Source: Allobosea sp. LC85 (lineage in GTDB: Bacteria > Pseudomonadota > Alphaproteobacteria > Rhizobiales > Beijerinckiaceae). Taken from it: a DNA stretch of 64,000 bases. The notes under the pieces are model-generated. The model was not told the DNA's origin and ran no database searches. It worked only from the letters and a program-made list of their open reading frames with translations. Position numbers and translations under genes: made by a program. Every line of letters begins with the position of its first letter. Position 1 is the first letter of the stretch. The DNA lies in the NCBI RefSeq assembly GCF_000735605.1, contig NZ_JPKG01000034.1, positions 62,001 through 126,000 of the forward strand, in the 5' to 3' direction. This document shows positions 51,298 to 60,891 of this stretch, in pieces.

Positions 51298-51912
51298 TCA
51301 CATTGGTAACTCCTGCGGGGCGAACCGCCTAACCCCAAGCGCCGCCATGTCGGACCAGGCCTTTGCCAGGGAGCCATTGAGATCGATCGCGCGGCAAGCC
51401 TCCTCGACAACAAAGGTTTCCAGCCCGCTCCGAACGGCATCCTGCGCCGTCCAGTTGACGCAGAAATCGGTGGCGAGCCCGACGATGGCGACCCGCGAGA
51501 TGCCGCGCTCCTTGAGGTAGCCACCCAATCCTGTGGGCGTCACACGGTCGGCCTCGAAAAAGCCGGAGTAGCTGTCGATTCCGGAGCGATAGCCCTTGCG
51601 GATGATGGCCTGCGCGTGGGGCAGGTCGAGGCCTGGATGAAACTCAGCGCCTCGCGTGCCCTGGATACAGTGATCAGGCCAAAGCACCTGATCGCCGTAG
51701 GCCATCGTCACACTCTCGAAATGGTTTCTGCCAGGATGGCGCGAGGCAAAGGAGGAGTGCCCTGCCGGATGCCAGTCCTGGGTCAGCACAACCGTTTGAA
51801 AGCGGCGGCCAAGCGCGTTGACCACAGGTATGATCTCATCTCCGCCAGGAACGGCAAGACAGCCGCCCAGGCAGAAATCGTTCTGCACATCGACGACAAT
51901 CAGCGCTGTCAT
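51298..51912 (-). CDS. pncA: Nicotinamidase (bifunctional nicotinamidase/pyrazinamidase type)
   Basis: Converts nicotinamide to nicotinic acid in NAD salvage. The 204-residue isochorismatase-fold enzyme has the catalytic triad Asp8 (VVDVQNDFC), Lys106 (IIRKGYRSGIDSYSGFF) and Cys151 (GLATDFCVNWTA), and the metal ligands in TQDWHPAGHSSF and WPDHCIQGT. Its start is 17 bases from the dnaE stop on the same strand. Confidence 0.94.
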   Translation of the reverse strand: MTALIVVDVQNDFCLGGCLAVPGGDEIIPVVNALGRRFQTVVLTQDWHPAGHSSFASRHPGRNHFESVTMAYGDQVLWPDHCIQGTRGAEFHPGLDLPHAQAIIRKGYRSGIDSYSGFFEADRVTPTGLGGYLKERGISRVAIVGLATDFCVNWTAQDAVRSGLETFVVEEACRAIDLNGSLAKAWSDMAALGVRRFAPQELPM

Positions 51913-51929
51913 ACTGCCCTCACCGCTTC

Positions 51930-54900
51930 TCAGCGCAATTCGACGCTGACCACGCCCGGCGCCGCCCGTACCGCGTTGGCAATCTGCTGGTTGACCGGGT
52001 AGCGGCCCGGCAGCTCGATCTCGACCTCCTGCGCGCCGTCATCGAGGATCATGATCACCGCGATCTTGCCTTCGGCGCGGACACCTTCGCGCGCGCGAAT
52101 ACGCTCCGCAATGCTGCCCAGTGCCCTGTCGTCGCGCAAGTAGACCAGCAGATCCTGCTTCTGGCGAGCGGCCAGATCATCGAGAACCTCGACATCCTCG
52201 ATGCGTGGTCGAACATCCTCGCCATCGAGCACCGCGCTGAGACGCAACACCAGCGCCCGGCCCGGCTCCAGCAGATCGCGGTGACGCTGCAGTCCTTCCG
52301 AAAACAGGATCGCCTCGAACTGCCCGCTGGGGTCTGACAGGTTGACGATGCCCATCTTGTTGCCGGACTTGGTGCGCCGTTCCGATCTGTCGATGACCGA
52401 GGCCGCAACCTTGGCGACGGAGGTTCCGTTTGCCCTGACCGTCTTGGCAAAATCGGCAAAGCGCTGAACCCGTAGCCGCTTCAGCACATGTTCGTACTCG
52501 TCGAGCGGATGACCCGACAGGAAGAAACCGACGGCGTCATGTTCGCGCCGCAGTCGCTCGGCCGGCGCCCACGGTTCGGTCGGCGGAATGCGAAAGGCTT
52601 CCGCGACGGAGCCCCCACCAAAGAGTTCGGACTGGCCACCCGCAGCCGCCTCGCGCGTGCGGTTCGAGAGCGCCAGCATGCCATCGATCGCCGCCATGGC
52701 ACGAGCGCGGTCCTTCTCCAGCGGATCGAGCGCACCAGCGGCGATCAACGCCTCGATCGTGCGGCGGTTGACGAGCTTGGTGTCGATGCGGCGAGCAAAA
52801 TCGGCGAGATCGCGGAACGGCCCGTCTGAATTGCGCGCCACGACGACGGCTTCGACCGCCGTGCGCCCTACCCCCTTGATCGCGCCGAGCGCGTAGCGGA
52901 TCGCGCCATCGGCCACGTCGAACTCGACGCCCGAGCGGTTGATCGACGGCGGTTCGACCGTGATGCCGAGGCGCTCGGCATCACGCCGGAATTCCGAAAG
53001 CTTGTCGGTGTTGCCCATGTCGAGCGTCATCGACGCGGCGAGGAACTCGACCGGGAAATTCGCTTTGAGATAGGCGGTCTGGAACGCGACGACAGCGTAG
53101 GCGGCGGCGTGGCTCTTGTTGAAGCCATAGTCGGCGAACTTCGCGAGCAGGTCGAAGATTTCGGAGGCGATGCTCTTCGTCATGCCGCCTTCGACTGCGC
53201 CCTTCACGAAACGATCGCGCTGGGCGTCCATCTCCGCCTTGATCTTCTTGCCCATGGCGCGGCGCAGCAAGTCGGCCTCACCGAGCGAATAACCCGAGAG
53301 CGCCTGCGCCACCTGCATGACCTGCTCCTGGTAGACGATGATGCCATGCGTCTCGGCCAGGATCGGCTCCAGCTTCGGATGGAGATAGGTGGGGTCCTCC
53401 AAGCCGAGCTTGCGGCGGCAATAGGTCGGGATGTTGTCCATCGGACCTGGCCGGTAGAGGGCGACCAGCGCGATCAGGTCCTCGATGCGGTCGGCCTTCA
53501 TCTCGACCAGGGCCTTGCGCATGCCCGCCGATTCAACCTGGAACACGCCGACCGTCTCGCCGCGCGCCAGCATCTCGTAGCTCTTCGGATCGTCGAAGGG
53601 CAGCTTGGCGAGGTCGATCTGGATGTTGCGCTGGGCGATCAGCGTGACAGCGGTGGTCAGCGTCGTCAGGGTCTTGAGGCCGAGGAAGTCGAACTTCACC
53701 AGGCCGGCCTGCTCGACCCATTTCATGTTGAACTGGGTCACGCGCATTCCGGTGCGCGGATCGACCGAGAGCGCGACGAGTTGCTCGAGCGGCCGATCGC
53801 CGATCACGACACCTGCAGCGTGAGTCGAAGCGTGGCGGTGAAGCCCTTCCAGTTTCTGGGCAATTTCGAGCAGACGGGCCACGACCGGCTCTTCATCCGC
53901 AGCCGCCTGCAGCTTCGGCTCGCCGGCGATCGCCTCTGGCAGCGAGATCGGCTTTGCCGGGTTCTGCGGCACCAGCTTGGTCAGCTTGTCGACCTGACCA
54001 TAGGGCATTTCCAGCACGCGGCCGACGTCGCGCAGCACGCCGCGCGCCAGCAGCGTGCCGAAGGTGATGATCTGCGCGACGCGCTCCTCGCCATAGCGCC
54101 GCTTGACGTAGTCGATCACCTCTTCGCGCCGGTTCTGGCAGAAGTCGATGTCGAAGTCCGGCATCGAGACGCGGTCGGGGTTGAGGAAGCGCTCGAAGAG
54201 CAGGCCGAAGCGGAGCGGATCGACGTCAGTGATGGTCAGCGCATAGGCAACGAGCGAACCCGCGCCGGAGCCGCGTCCCGGTCCAACCGGGATGCCCTGG
54301 TCCTTCGCCCATTTGATGAAGTCCGAGACGATGAGGAAGTAGCCCGGGAACTTCATACGGTTGATGATCGAAAGCTCGAAATCAAGCCGCGACTCGTATT
54401 CCCCGACCGTATAGCCCGCAGCCGGGCCGTGCTTGGACAGCCGAGCCGCCAGACCGGCGCGCGCCTGGGCCTCGAGTTCCTCTGCTTCGTCGCGCCCCTC
54501 CTCGCCGAAACGCGGCAGGATCGGCTTGCGTGTCGTGACGCGCCAGGTGCAGCGCATCGCGATCTCGACGGTCGCAGCCAACGCCTCCGGCAGATCGGCG
54601 AAGCGGCGCTTCATCTCGGACCGAGTGACGAAGAAGTGCCCTGGCGTCACACGCCGGCGCTCGCCGTCAGAGACCAGTCGCCCTTCGGCTACGGCAAGCA
54701 GCGCATCGTGCGCCTCGAAATCCCCGGCCTTGGCGAAGAAGGGCTCGTTAGTCGCGACGATGGCGAGATCGGAATCATAGGCGAGCCTAAGCAGATGCGC
54801 CTCGACGGCAGCCTCGCCATCACGGCCATGGCGCTGGATCTCGACATAGAGCCTGTCGCCGAATATCTCGGCGAGCTTTGCCAGGCGCGCGCCAGCCTGG

Positions 54901-55403
54901 ACCACCTGCCCGGCACGCAGTGCACTGTCGATCGGACCGCCCGGACCTCCGGTCAACGCGATCACGCCGTCATGATGTGCCGTCAGTTTCTCGAGCGACG
55001 AAATCGGCTGCCCGGCGCCTCCGCTTGCAAGGCATGCTTCGGTGACGAGCTTCATCAGATTGCCGTAGCCTGCCTCGGACATGGCAAGCAGCACGATATG
55101 CGGTACGGCCTGCGCCTGAACGGGCCGGCGGCCGCTATCCGCCTCGTCGGCGAAATCGACCGAGAGCTGGACCCCGACGATGGGCTGGATGCCGCCACCA
55201 GCGAGCTTCTCGGAGAATTCGAGTGCGCCGAAGAGGTTGTTGCTGTCGGTCAGGGCCAGAGCGGGCTGGCCGTCCGCAGCGGCGAGCTTGGCCAGGGTAC
55301 TGACCGTCATGGCCCCTTCGAGCAGGGAATAGCTCGAATGAACGTGGAGATGGACGAAGCCCACCTCGGACAGAATGCGGGATCGGCCCTGCTCTCGACT
55401 CAT
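51930..55403 (-). CDS. dnaE: DNA polymerase III alpha subunit (replicative DnaE1)
   Basis: The catalytic subunit of the replicative polymerase. The 1157-residue protein begins with a PHP domain (FVHLHVHSSYSLLEGAMTV, then ALTDSNNLFGALEFS). The C-family polymerase core contains VGPGRGSGAGSLVAYAL and the catalytic PDFDIDFCQNRREEVIDYV. Beta-binding and helix-hairpin-helix regions follow, then an OB domain (ASVIDRSERRTKSGNKMGIVNLSDPSGQFEAILF). The PHP start and length identify DnaE1 rather than the mutagenic ImuC/DnaE2. The first ATG (MSREQGRSRI) is plausible, but VGFVHLHVHSSYS suggests some uncertainty. It lies 74 bases downstream of a small membrane-protein ORF on the same strand. Confidence 0.95.
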   Translation of the reverse strand: MSREQGRSRILSEVGFVHLHVHSSYSLLEGAMTVSTLAKLAAADGQPALALTDSNNLFGALEFSEKLAGGGIQPIVGVQLSVDFADEADSGRRPVQAQAVPHIVLLAMSEAGYGNLMKLVTEACLASGGAGQPISSLEKLTAHHDGVIALTGGPGGPIDSALRAGQVVQAGARLAKLAEIFGDRLYVEIQRHGRDGEAAVEAHLLRLAYDSDLAIVATNEPFFAKAGDFEAHDALLAVAEGRLVSDGERRRVTPGHFFVTRSEMKRRFADLPEALAATVEIAMRCTWRVTTRKPILPRFGEEGRDEAEELEAQARAGLAARLSKHGPAAGYTVGEYESRLDFELSIINRMKFPGYFLIVSDFIKWAKDQGIPVGPGRGSGAGSLVAYALTITDVDPLRFGLLFERFLNPDRVSMPDFDIDFCQNRREEVIDYVKRRYGEERVAQIITFGTLLARGVLRDVGRVLEMPYGQVDKLTKLVPQNPAKPISLPEAIAGEPKLQAAADEEPVVARLLEIAQKLEGLHRHASTHAAGVVIGDRPLEQLVALSVDPRTGMRVTQFNMKWVEQAGLVKFDFLGLKTLTTLTTAVTLIAQRNIQIDLAKLPFDDPKSYEMLARGETVGVFQVESAGMRKALVEMKADRIEDLIALVALYRPGPMDNIPTYCRRKLGLEDPTYLHPKLEPILAETHGIIVYQEQVMQVAQALSGYSLGEADLLRRAMGKKIKAEMDAQRDRFVKGAVEGGMTKSIASEIFDLLAKFADYGFNKSHAAAYAVVAFQTAYLKANFPVEFLAASMTLDMGNTDKLSEFRRDAERLGITVEPPSINRSGVEFDVADGAIRYALGAIKGVGRTAVEAVVVARNSDGPFRDLADFARRIDTKLVNRRTIEALIAAGALDPLEKDRARAMAAIDGMLALSNRTREAAAGGQSELFGGGSVAEAFRIPPTEPWAPAERLRREHDAVGFFLSGHPLDEYEHVLKRLRVQRFADFAKTVRANGTSVAKVAASVIDRSERRTKSGNKMGIVNLSDPSGQFEAILFSEGLQRHRDLLEPGRALVLRLSAVLDGEDVRPRIEDVEVLDDLAARQKQDLLVYLRDDRALGSIAERIRAREGVRAEGKIAVIMILDDGAQEVEIELPGRYPVNQQIANAVRAAPGVVSVELR

Positions 55404-55477
55404 CGGGTCACCTCGTTCGCCCTTATGGAGCGGGCCGACGGGTCCAGTCGAGAGGCTTTCCGCCGGCTGTGGATGGC

Positions 55478-55588
55478 TTAGACGCTGGGGGCGGCGAGCA
55501 GCGCCGCCCAGAGCCAGATCATCCCAAGGAAGAGGCCGAGCGAGGCAAGCTCCACCATTCCGACGACAAGCTTACGTGCTAAAACCAT
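55478..55588 (-). CDS. Unrecognised 36-residue single-pass membrane protein, possibly SOS-controlled
   Basis: ATG to TAA, 37 codons. The product starts MVLARKLVVGMVELASLGL, continues FLGMIWLWAALLAAPSV, and has one hydrophobic helix (about 8-33) with Arg/Lys at the N-terminal side. CTGGAGGTCAAG in front of the ATG is an ideal ribosome binding site (GGAGG, 6 bases from the ATG). A near-consensus promoter with an SOS-like box lies upstream. It is followed after 74 bases by dnaE on the same strand. I do not recognise the protein. Size and topology recall small SOS-induced membrane division inhibitors such as Caulobacter SidA, but no sequence relationship is claimed. Confidence 0.7.
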   Translation of the reverse strand: MVLARKLVVGMVELASLGLFLGMIWLWAALLAAPSV

Positions 55589-55617
55589 CTTGACCTCCAG
55601 ATGTTCTCTATATGTCC

Positions 55618-55645
55618 ATCATAATTCCTGTTTTGTTCTCGTCAA
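55618..55645 (-). promoter_or_regulatory. Sigma-70 promoter with SOS-like box in the spacer, driving the 36-residue ORF
   Basis: On the minus strand TTGACG (55640-55645) and TATGAT (55618-55623) are 16 bases apart. The spacer contains GAAC-AAAACAG-GAAT (55624-55638), one mismatch from the GAAC-N7-GAAC SOS box. The predicted leader to the ATG is about 25 bases. The lexA promoter in this window has the same layout. Confidence 0.6.
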
Positions 55646-55679
55646 TCGCGCAGCGTTAGTTCCATTCTGGACGTCTGAA

Positions 55680-55721
55680 TGGCGGTTAACATCCCCTTGA
55701 TGGCGGTGGATGGCGATTAAC
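55680..55721. repeat. Short direct repeats with TTAAC cores
   Basis: TGGCGGTTAAC (55680-55690) and TGGCGATTAAC (55711-55721) flank a third TGGCGGT (55701-55707). They lie in the 218-base gap between the small ORF (minus) and the DMT transporter (plus) and may be regulator half-sites; the TTAAC core is shared with CtrA-type half-sites but the spacing does not fit a CtrA box. Confidence 0.35.
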
Positions 55722-55806
55722 CCTTTGGCGTAGGCCGCCTGCGCGCTCCCGTCGACGCATTCAGGTTCTTCCGCGGCTGGCGTCGCGGAATCTGCTAGAG
55801 AGCCGC

Positions 55807-56781
55807 ATGGACCAAAGTTCAGACGCCTCCGGCGCTTCCGTCGTCAATCGCCGCTCAAAGCCCGCCGAGGCGAACAAGCGAGACGAGCGCGCGCCGTCCT
55901 CCGACATTGCTCGCAGCCCCGCGCTGGGCATCGTCCTGATGGCGATATCGATGCTGTTCATCCCCGGTGCGGATGCGATTGGCAAGCATCTCAGCAGTGC
56001 GCATTCCCCGGCCTTTCTGAGCTGGGCTCGTTATGTCACAGCACTCGGCTTCGTGCTGCCTGTCGTGCTGTTTGTGCAGGCGCGCGCAGCGCGGCCGCTG
56101 ATTGGCCGCAGCCAGATCCTGCCGCAACTTCTGCGCACCGCCTTCCTGGTTGGCGCGATGACGCTCTATTTCACCGCGATTGCGCGCATTCCGCTTGCGG
56201 ACGCGCTGGGCGCCTACTTCATTGCGCCGATCATAGCGACCTTGCTGGCCGTGATTGTCCTGCGCGAGCGGCTCGATCGCCGAAAGCTGGCGGCCGTCAT
56301 TCTGGGCTTCATTGGCGCCATGTTGATCGTGAAGCCGGGCGCCGCCGGCAGTTCCGGCACGCTGATCGCGCTGACGTCGGGCGGGCTGATGGCGTGCTAC
56401 CTGGTGATGACGCGGGCGACCGCCCAGGACAGCACCCCCTTGGCGACGCTGACCATCCAGCTCGTCTTCGGCATCCTGCTGCTGACGCCTTTCGTCCTGT
56501 TCCAGTGGACGGTGCCCAATCGCGAGGAGATTCTGCTGATCCTCCTGATGGGCCTGCTATCGGCTGCCAGCAACCTGCTCACGATCAGTGCCTTCAGGTT
56601 GGCGCCGGTTTCCACACTTTCGCCGCTTGTCTATCTCGAACTGCTTGGCGCGACCGGGCTGGGTTATGCGATGTTCGGCGATCTGCCATCGACGGCGACC
56701 TGGATCGGCATTGCCGTGATCGTGGTTGCAGGCCTTGCCGTGGTGGCACCGGCTCGTGGAAAACGCAGGAGCGCCCGATAG
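55807..56781 (+). CDS. EamA/DMT-family membrane transporter
   Basis: A 324-residue protein with a charged cytoplasmic N-terminus of about 35 residues and ten membrane segments in two EamA repeats (for example LGIVLMAISMLFIPGADAIGKHL and SGTLIALTSGGLMACYLVM). PLADALGAYFIAPIIATLLAVIVLRERL is the typical end of the first half. DMT members export metabolites such as amino acids or nucleobase-like compounds; the substrate is unknown. It converges with lolD, 20 bases between the stops, and no terminator is visible. Confidence 0.88.
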   Translation: MDQSSDASGASVVNRRSKPAEANKRDERAPSSDIARSPALGIVLMAISMLFIPGADAIGKHLSSAHSPAFLSWARYVTALGFVLPVVLFVQARAARPLIGRSQILPQLLRTAFLVGAMTLYFTAIARIPLADALGAYFIAPIIATLLAVIVLRERLDRRKLAAVILGFIGAMLIVKPGAAGSSGTLIALTSGGLMACYLVMTRATAQDSTPLATLTIQLVFGILLLTPFVLFQWTVPNREEILLILLMGLLSAASNLLTISAFRLAPVSTLSPLVYLELLGATGLGYAMFGDLPSTATWIGIAVIVVAGLAVVAPARGKRRSAR

Positions 56782-56801
56782 CGCGCAACCGCGCATCCGA
56801 G

Positions 56802-57491
<690 letters not shown>

Positions 57492-57510
57492 GGCCACGGG
57501 TTCTTCTGCC

Positions 57511-58812
57511 TCAACCCATCCGCAAGGCCTGGACCGGGTCCAGCCTCGCCGCCTTCCAGGCCGGATACAGCGTCGCCAGCAGCGACAGGACCAGCGCCAT
57601 CGCGACGACACTCGCCACTTCCCGCCAGTCGATCACAGAAGGGATATCGCTCAGGAAGCGTACGGTCGGGTCCCAGAGATTAGCGCCGGTGATCCAGTTC
57701 AGCGTGGCCATGATCGACTTGATGTTGTTGGCGAAGAGAACGCCCAAGCCTAGTCCCGCCAATGTGCCGAACACGCCGATGGCCGCCCCCGTGATCAGGA
57801 AGACGCGCAGCACGGTTCCGCGAGATGCACCCATGGTGCGCATGATCGCGATGTCCTCGGTCTTGTCCTTCACCAGCATGATCAGGCCCGAGACGATGTT
57901 CAGCGCTGCCACCAGCACGATCAGGGTGAGGATGATGAACATGACGTTCCGCTCCACCTCGAGCGCGTTGAAGAAGGTGCGGTTGCGCTGTCGCCAATCG
58001 GACAGCACCAGCGGCCGTGGCGCGTCGGCCTCGATCGCATCGCGCACGACCTGGGTCCGGTCCGGGTCGTCGATGAAGACCTCGATGACGTTCACATCGC
58101 CGTCGCGGTTGAAATAGGCCTGCGATTCCGCCAGCGGCATGAAGACGAACGAGGCGTCGAACTCGGTCATGCCAATCTCGAAGACCGCCTGGATCGGATA
58201 GGCCTTGATGCGCGGAGCGGTCCCGAACGGCGTTGAGGCTCCCTTCGGCGAAACGAGCGTGATCGTGTCGCCAGCCGTCAGCGAAAGCGCCGCAGCAAGC
58301 CGACTGCCGATGGCGACGCCGGCGGCGGCGTCGAAACCATCGAGCGTACCGCGTTTGATATTGTTGCCGATGAAGGGGATCGACTTCAGATCTCGTTCGG
58401 AAATGCCGCGCACCAGCACACCGCCATTGGCATATTGGGACGAAGCGAGCGCCTGGCCTTCCACCAAGGGGATTGCGAGCTTGATGCCGGGAACTTGCCG
58501 CAGCCGTGCCGCGACCGCTTCGTAATCATCGAGCGGGCGATCGATCGGCGTCGCGAAGATGTGGCCGTTGACGCCGACGATCTTCTCCAGGAGTTCCTTG
58601 CGGAAGCCGTTCATCACCGACATCACGATGATCAGCGTGGCGACCCCGAGCATGATGCCGAGGAAAGAGAAGCCGGCGATGACCGAGACAAAGCCTTCAC
58701 GCCGACGCGTGCGCAGGTAACGCCCGGCCAGCAGCCATTCGAAACCCGCAAAGGGTCGCGTGCCGGTAGGCTGCTTCGTTTCGGTCGACATCGACTCTAC
58801 CGCCACGTTCAT
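57511..58812 (-). CDS. lolC: Lipoprotein-releasing ABC transporter permease (LolC/LolE, single-gene type)
   Basis: The 433-residue membrane subunit has four membrane segments, one near the N-terminus (about 43-66, FSFLGIMLGVATLIIVM) and three in the last third. A large periplasmic MacB-like domain lies between them. The conserved MSVMNGFRKELLEKIVGVNGHI and the C-terminal YPAWKAARLDPVQALRMG identify the family. Only one permease gene is present, as in bacteria that use a homodimeric LolF-type transporter in place of LolC plus LolE; whether a second copy exists elsewhere is unknown. ATG 58791 (MSTETK) is an alternative start. Confidence 0.93.
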   Translation of the reverse strand: MNVAVESMSTETKQPTGTRPFAGFEWLLAGRYLRTRRREGFVSVIAGFSFLGIMLGVATLIIVMSVMNGFRKELLEKIVGVNGHIFATPIDRPLDDYEAVAARLRQVPGIKLAIPLVEGQALASSQYANGGVLVRGISERDLKSIPFIGNNIKRGTLDGFDAAAGVAIGSRLAAALSLTAGDTITLVSPKGASTPFGTAPRIKAYPIQAVFEIGMTEFDASFVFMPLAESQAYFNRDGDVNVIEVFIDDPDRTQVVRDAIEADAPRPLVLSDWRQRNRTFFNALEVERNVMFIILTLIVLVAALNIVSGLIMLVKDKTEDIAIMRTMGASRGTVLRVFLITGAAIGVFGTLAGLGLGVLFANNIKSIMATLNWITGANLWDPTVRFLSDIPSVIDWREVASVVAMALVLSLLATLYPAWKAARLDPVQALRMG

Positions 58813-58849
58813 CGGCGCCTGCTCCGCTCCGCGATCATGAGGCTCCCAC

Positions 58850-60181
58850 TCAAGCCGGGCGGCCCGGGAAGCGTTCCAGCGCAGCCGCGAGCGAGACGAG
58901 TTCGCGCTCCCCGCCGGCGCGGCGTTTGATTTCGACTTTGCCGTCTGCCAGCCCCTTCGGGCCGACGATGACCTGCCACGGCACGCCGATCAGGTCGGCC
59001 GTCGCGAATTTGGCGCCCGGCCGGTCGTCGGTATCGTCATAGAGCGTGTCATAGCCCTTGGCCGAAAGCGCTCTGTAGAGCTGCTCGCAGGCGCCATCGG
59101 TCGCGGCGTCGCCGGTCTTCAGGTTCAGCACGGCGACGTCGAACGGTGCGATTTCGTCCGGCCAGACGATGCCGGCATCATCATGACCGGCCTCGATCAA
59201 TGCTGCGACGAGGCGGCTCGGGCCAATGCCGTAGGAGCCCATATGCACCGGCACCTGCTGCCCGTCGGGCCCGGTCACCGTCGCGCCCATCGGTTCGGAA
59301 TACTTCGTGCCGAAATAGAAGATATGACCGACCTCGATGCCGCGAGCCGACAGCTGCTGACCGGCGGGAACCGCGTCGAACGCCGCCTTGTCGTGCATCT
59401 CCTCGGTCGCTGCGTAGAGGCTCGTCCATTTGTCGACGATGGCCTGCAACCCGTCGACACTATCGAAGTCGGTATCGACCTTCGGCGTCTCGAAGCTGAG
59501 ATAGTCCTTGTGGCAGAAAACCTCGCTCTCGCCGGTGGACGCGAGCACGATGAACTCATGGCTGAGGTCGCCCCCGATCGGGCCGGTATCGGCGCGCATC
59601 GGAATCGCCTTCAGGCCAAGCCGGGCGAAGGTCCTCAGATAGGCGGTGAACATGCGGTTATAGGCGTGCCGCGCGCCGGCCTGGTCGAGATCGAAGGAAT
59701 AGGCGTCCTTCATCAGGAACTCGCGCCCGCGCATCACGCCAAAGCGCGGCCTGACCTCATCCCGGAACTTCCACTGGATATGGTAGAGATTGAGCGGCAG
59801 GTCCTTGTAGGACTTCACATAGGACCGGAAGATGTCGGTGATCATCTCCTCGTTGGTCGGCCCGTACAGCATATCGCGGTCATGCCGGTCCTTGATGCGC
59901 AGCATCTCCTTGCCATAGGCGTCGTAACGCCCGCTCTCGCGCCAAAGATCGGCCGACTGAATGGTCGGCATCAGAACCTCGATGGCGCCCGAACGATTCT
60001 GCTCCTCGCGCACCACGGCGTTGATCTTGTTGAGCACCCGCAGGCCGAGCGGCAGCCACGAGTAGATTCCTGCCGATTGCTGGCGGATCATGCCGGCGCG
60101 CAGCATCAAGCGATGCGAGACGATCTCGGCTTCCTTGGGCGTGTCACGCAGGATCGGCAGGAAGTAGCGGGAAAGGCGCAT
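58850..60181 (-). CDS. proS: Prolyl-tRNA synthetase, short alphaproteobacterial type
   Basis: Charges tRNA-Pro. The 443-residue class II enzyme has SAGIYSWLPLGLRVLNKI, LYGPTNEEMITDIFRSYV, QWKFRDEVRPRFGVMRGREFLMKDAYSFD and GSYGIGPSRLVAALIEA, with a normal anticodon-binding domain. It is about 130 residues shorter than E. coli ProS because the INS editing domain is absent, as known for alphaproteobacteria. Editing of Ala-tRNA-Pro would need a separate ProXp/YbaK protein, not seen in this window. It lies in the run coaD-proS-lolC-lolD. Confidence 0.95.
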   Translation of the reverse strand: MRLSRYFLPILRDTPKEAEIVSHRLMLRAGMIRQQSAGIYSWLPLGLRVLNKINAVVREEQNRSGAIEVLMPTIQSADLWRESGRYDAYGKEMLRIKDRHDRDMLYGPTNEEMITDIFRSYVKSYKDLPLNLYHIQWKFRDEVRPRFGVMRGREFLMKDAYSFDLDQAGARHAYNRMFTAYLRTFARLGLKAIPMRADTGPIGGDLSHEFIVLASTGESEVFCHKDYLSFETPKVDTDFDSVDGLQAIVDKWTSLYAATEEMHDKAAFDAVPAGQQLSARGIEVGHIFYFGTKYSEPMGATVTGPDGQQVPVHMGSYGIGPSRLVAALIEAGHDDAGIVWPDEIAPFDVAVLNLKTGDAATDGACEQLYRALSAKGYDTLYDDTDDRPGAKFATADLIGVPWQVIVGPKGLADGKVEIKRRAGGERELVSLAAALERFPGRPA

Positions 60182-60333
60182 CGGAAAACTCGTTCGAGGG
60201 CAGTACGCGGCTCAGCGCGCAGCGAGTCATGTTGTCCCAGAGACACCATCGCCGCCGGCAAAATGCAAACGCAAATCCGCAGAATGCGGAGGAAGATGCC
60301 AAACGATCGGCTCGGCTCTCGACTGTCGCTGGG

Positions 60334-60837
60334 TCAGCGCGCCGGGAACTTCGCCTTGAGTCGACCGCTGACCGCGGATGGCACGAAAGCCGAGACATCG
60401 CCCCCCATGGAAGCGATCTGCCGCACAAGCGTCGCAGTGATGTGGCGCGTCCTCGCAGAAGCCGGCAGAAATACGGTCTGCAACTCGGGCACCATGGCCT
60501 GGTTCATGCCGGAAAGCTGCATCTCGTAGTCGAAATCCGTTGCGTCACGCAGGCCGCGAATCATGATGGTCGCGCCTGCCTCCCTGGCCGCCTGAACGGC
60601 GAGATAGTCGAAGGTCACGACTTCGATCGCGACTTTGGCAGCAGCGGCAATCGGGCCTGCAACCTCCCGCAGCAAGTGCGCGCGCTCGTCGGCCGAGAAG
60701 ATCGGAGCCTTGCCCGGGTGGACCCCGATGGCGAGCACCAGCCTGTCGCACAGCCGGCAAGCGCCAGCGATCACATCGGCATGGCCATTGGTGATGGGGT
60801 CGAAAGATCCGGGATAGAAAGCGGTTCTGCGGCTCAT
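60334..60837 (-). CDS. coaD: Phosphopantetheine adenylyltransferase
   Basis: Penultimate step of coenzyme A synthesis. The 167-residue nucleotidyltransferase has TAFYPGSFDPITNGHADVI (TxxH-type ATP site, His18), the substrate region IMIRGLRDATDFDYEMQLSGMN, and the C-terminal ATP-binding part around RHITATLVRQIASMGGDVS. Length and motifs are standard. It is followed by proS after 152 bases without a gene. Confidence 0.95.
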   Translation of the reverse strand: MSRRTAFYPGSFDPITNGHADVIAGACRLCDRLVLAIGVHPGKAPIFSADERAHLLREVAGPIAAAAKVAIEVVTFDYLAVQAAREAGATIMIRGLRDATDFDYEMQLSGMNQAMVPELQTVFLPASARTRHITATLVRQIASMGGDVSAFVPSAVSGRLKAKFPAR

Positions 60838-60891
60838 GGGACAGCGTTAACCTCGGGGCATCCTTGCGGCAAGGGCGGCAGCCAACCGGCC

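Noticed and set aside
53109..55481. A 790-codon open frame on the plus strand opposite dnaE
   Set aside because: It mirrors dnaE codons in a GC-rich genome, has no recognisable domain and is rich in Arg/Gly/Asp low-complexity sequence.
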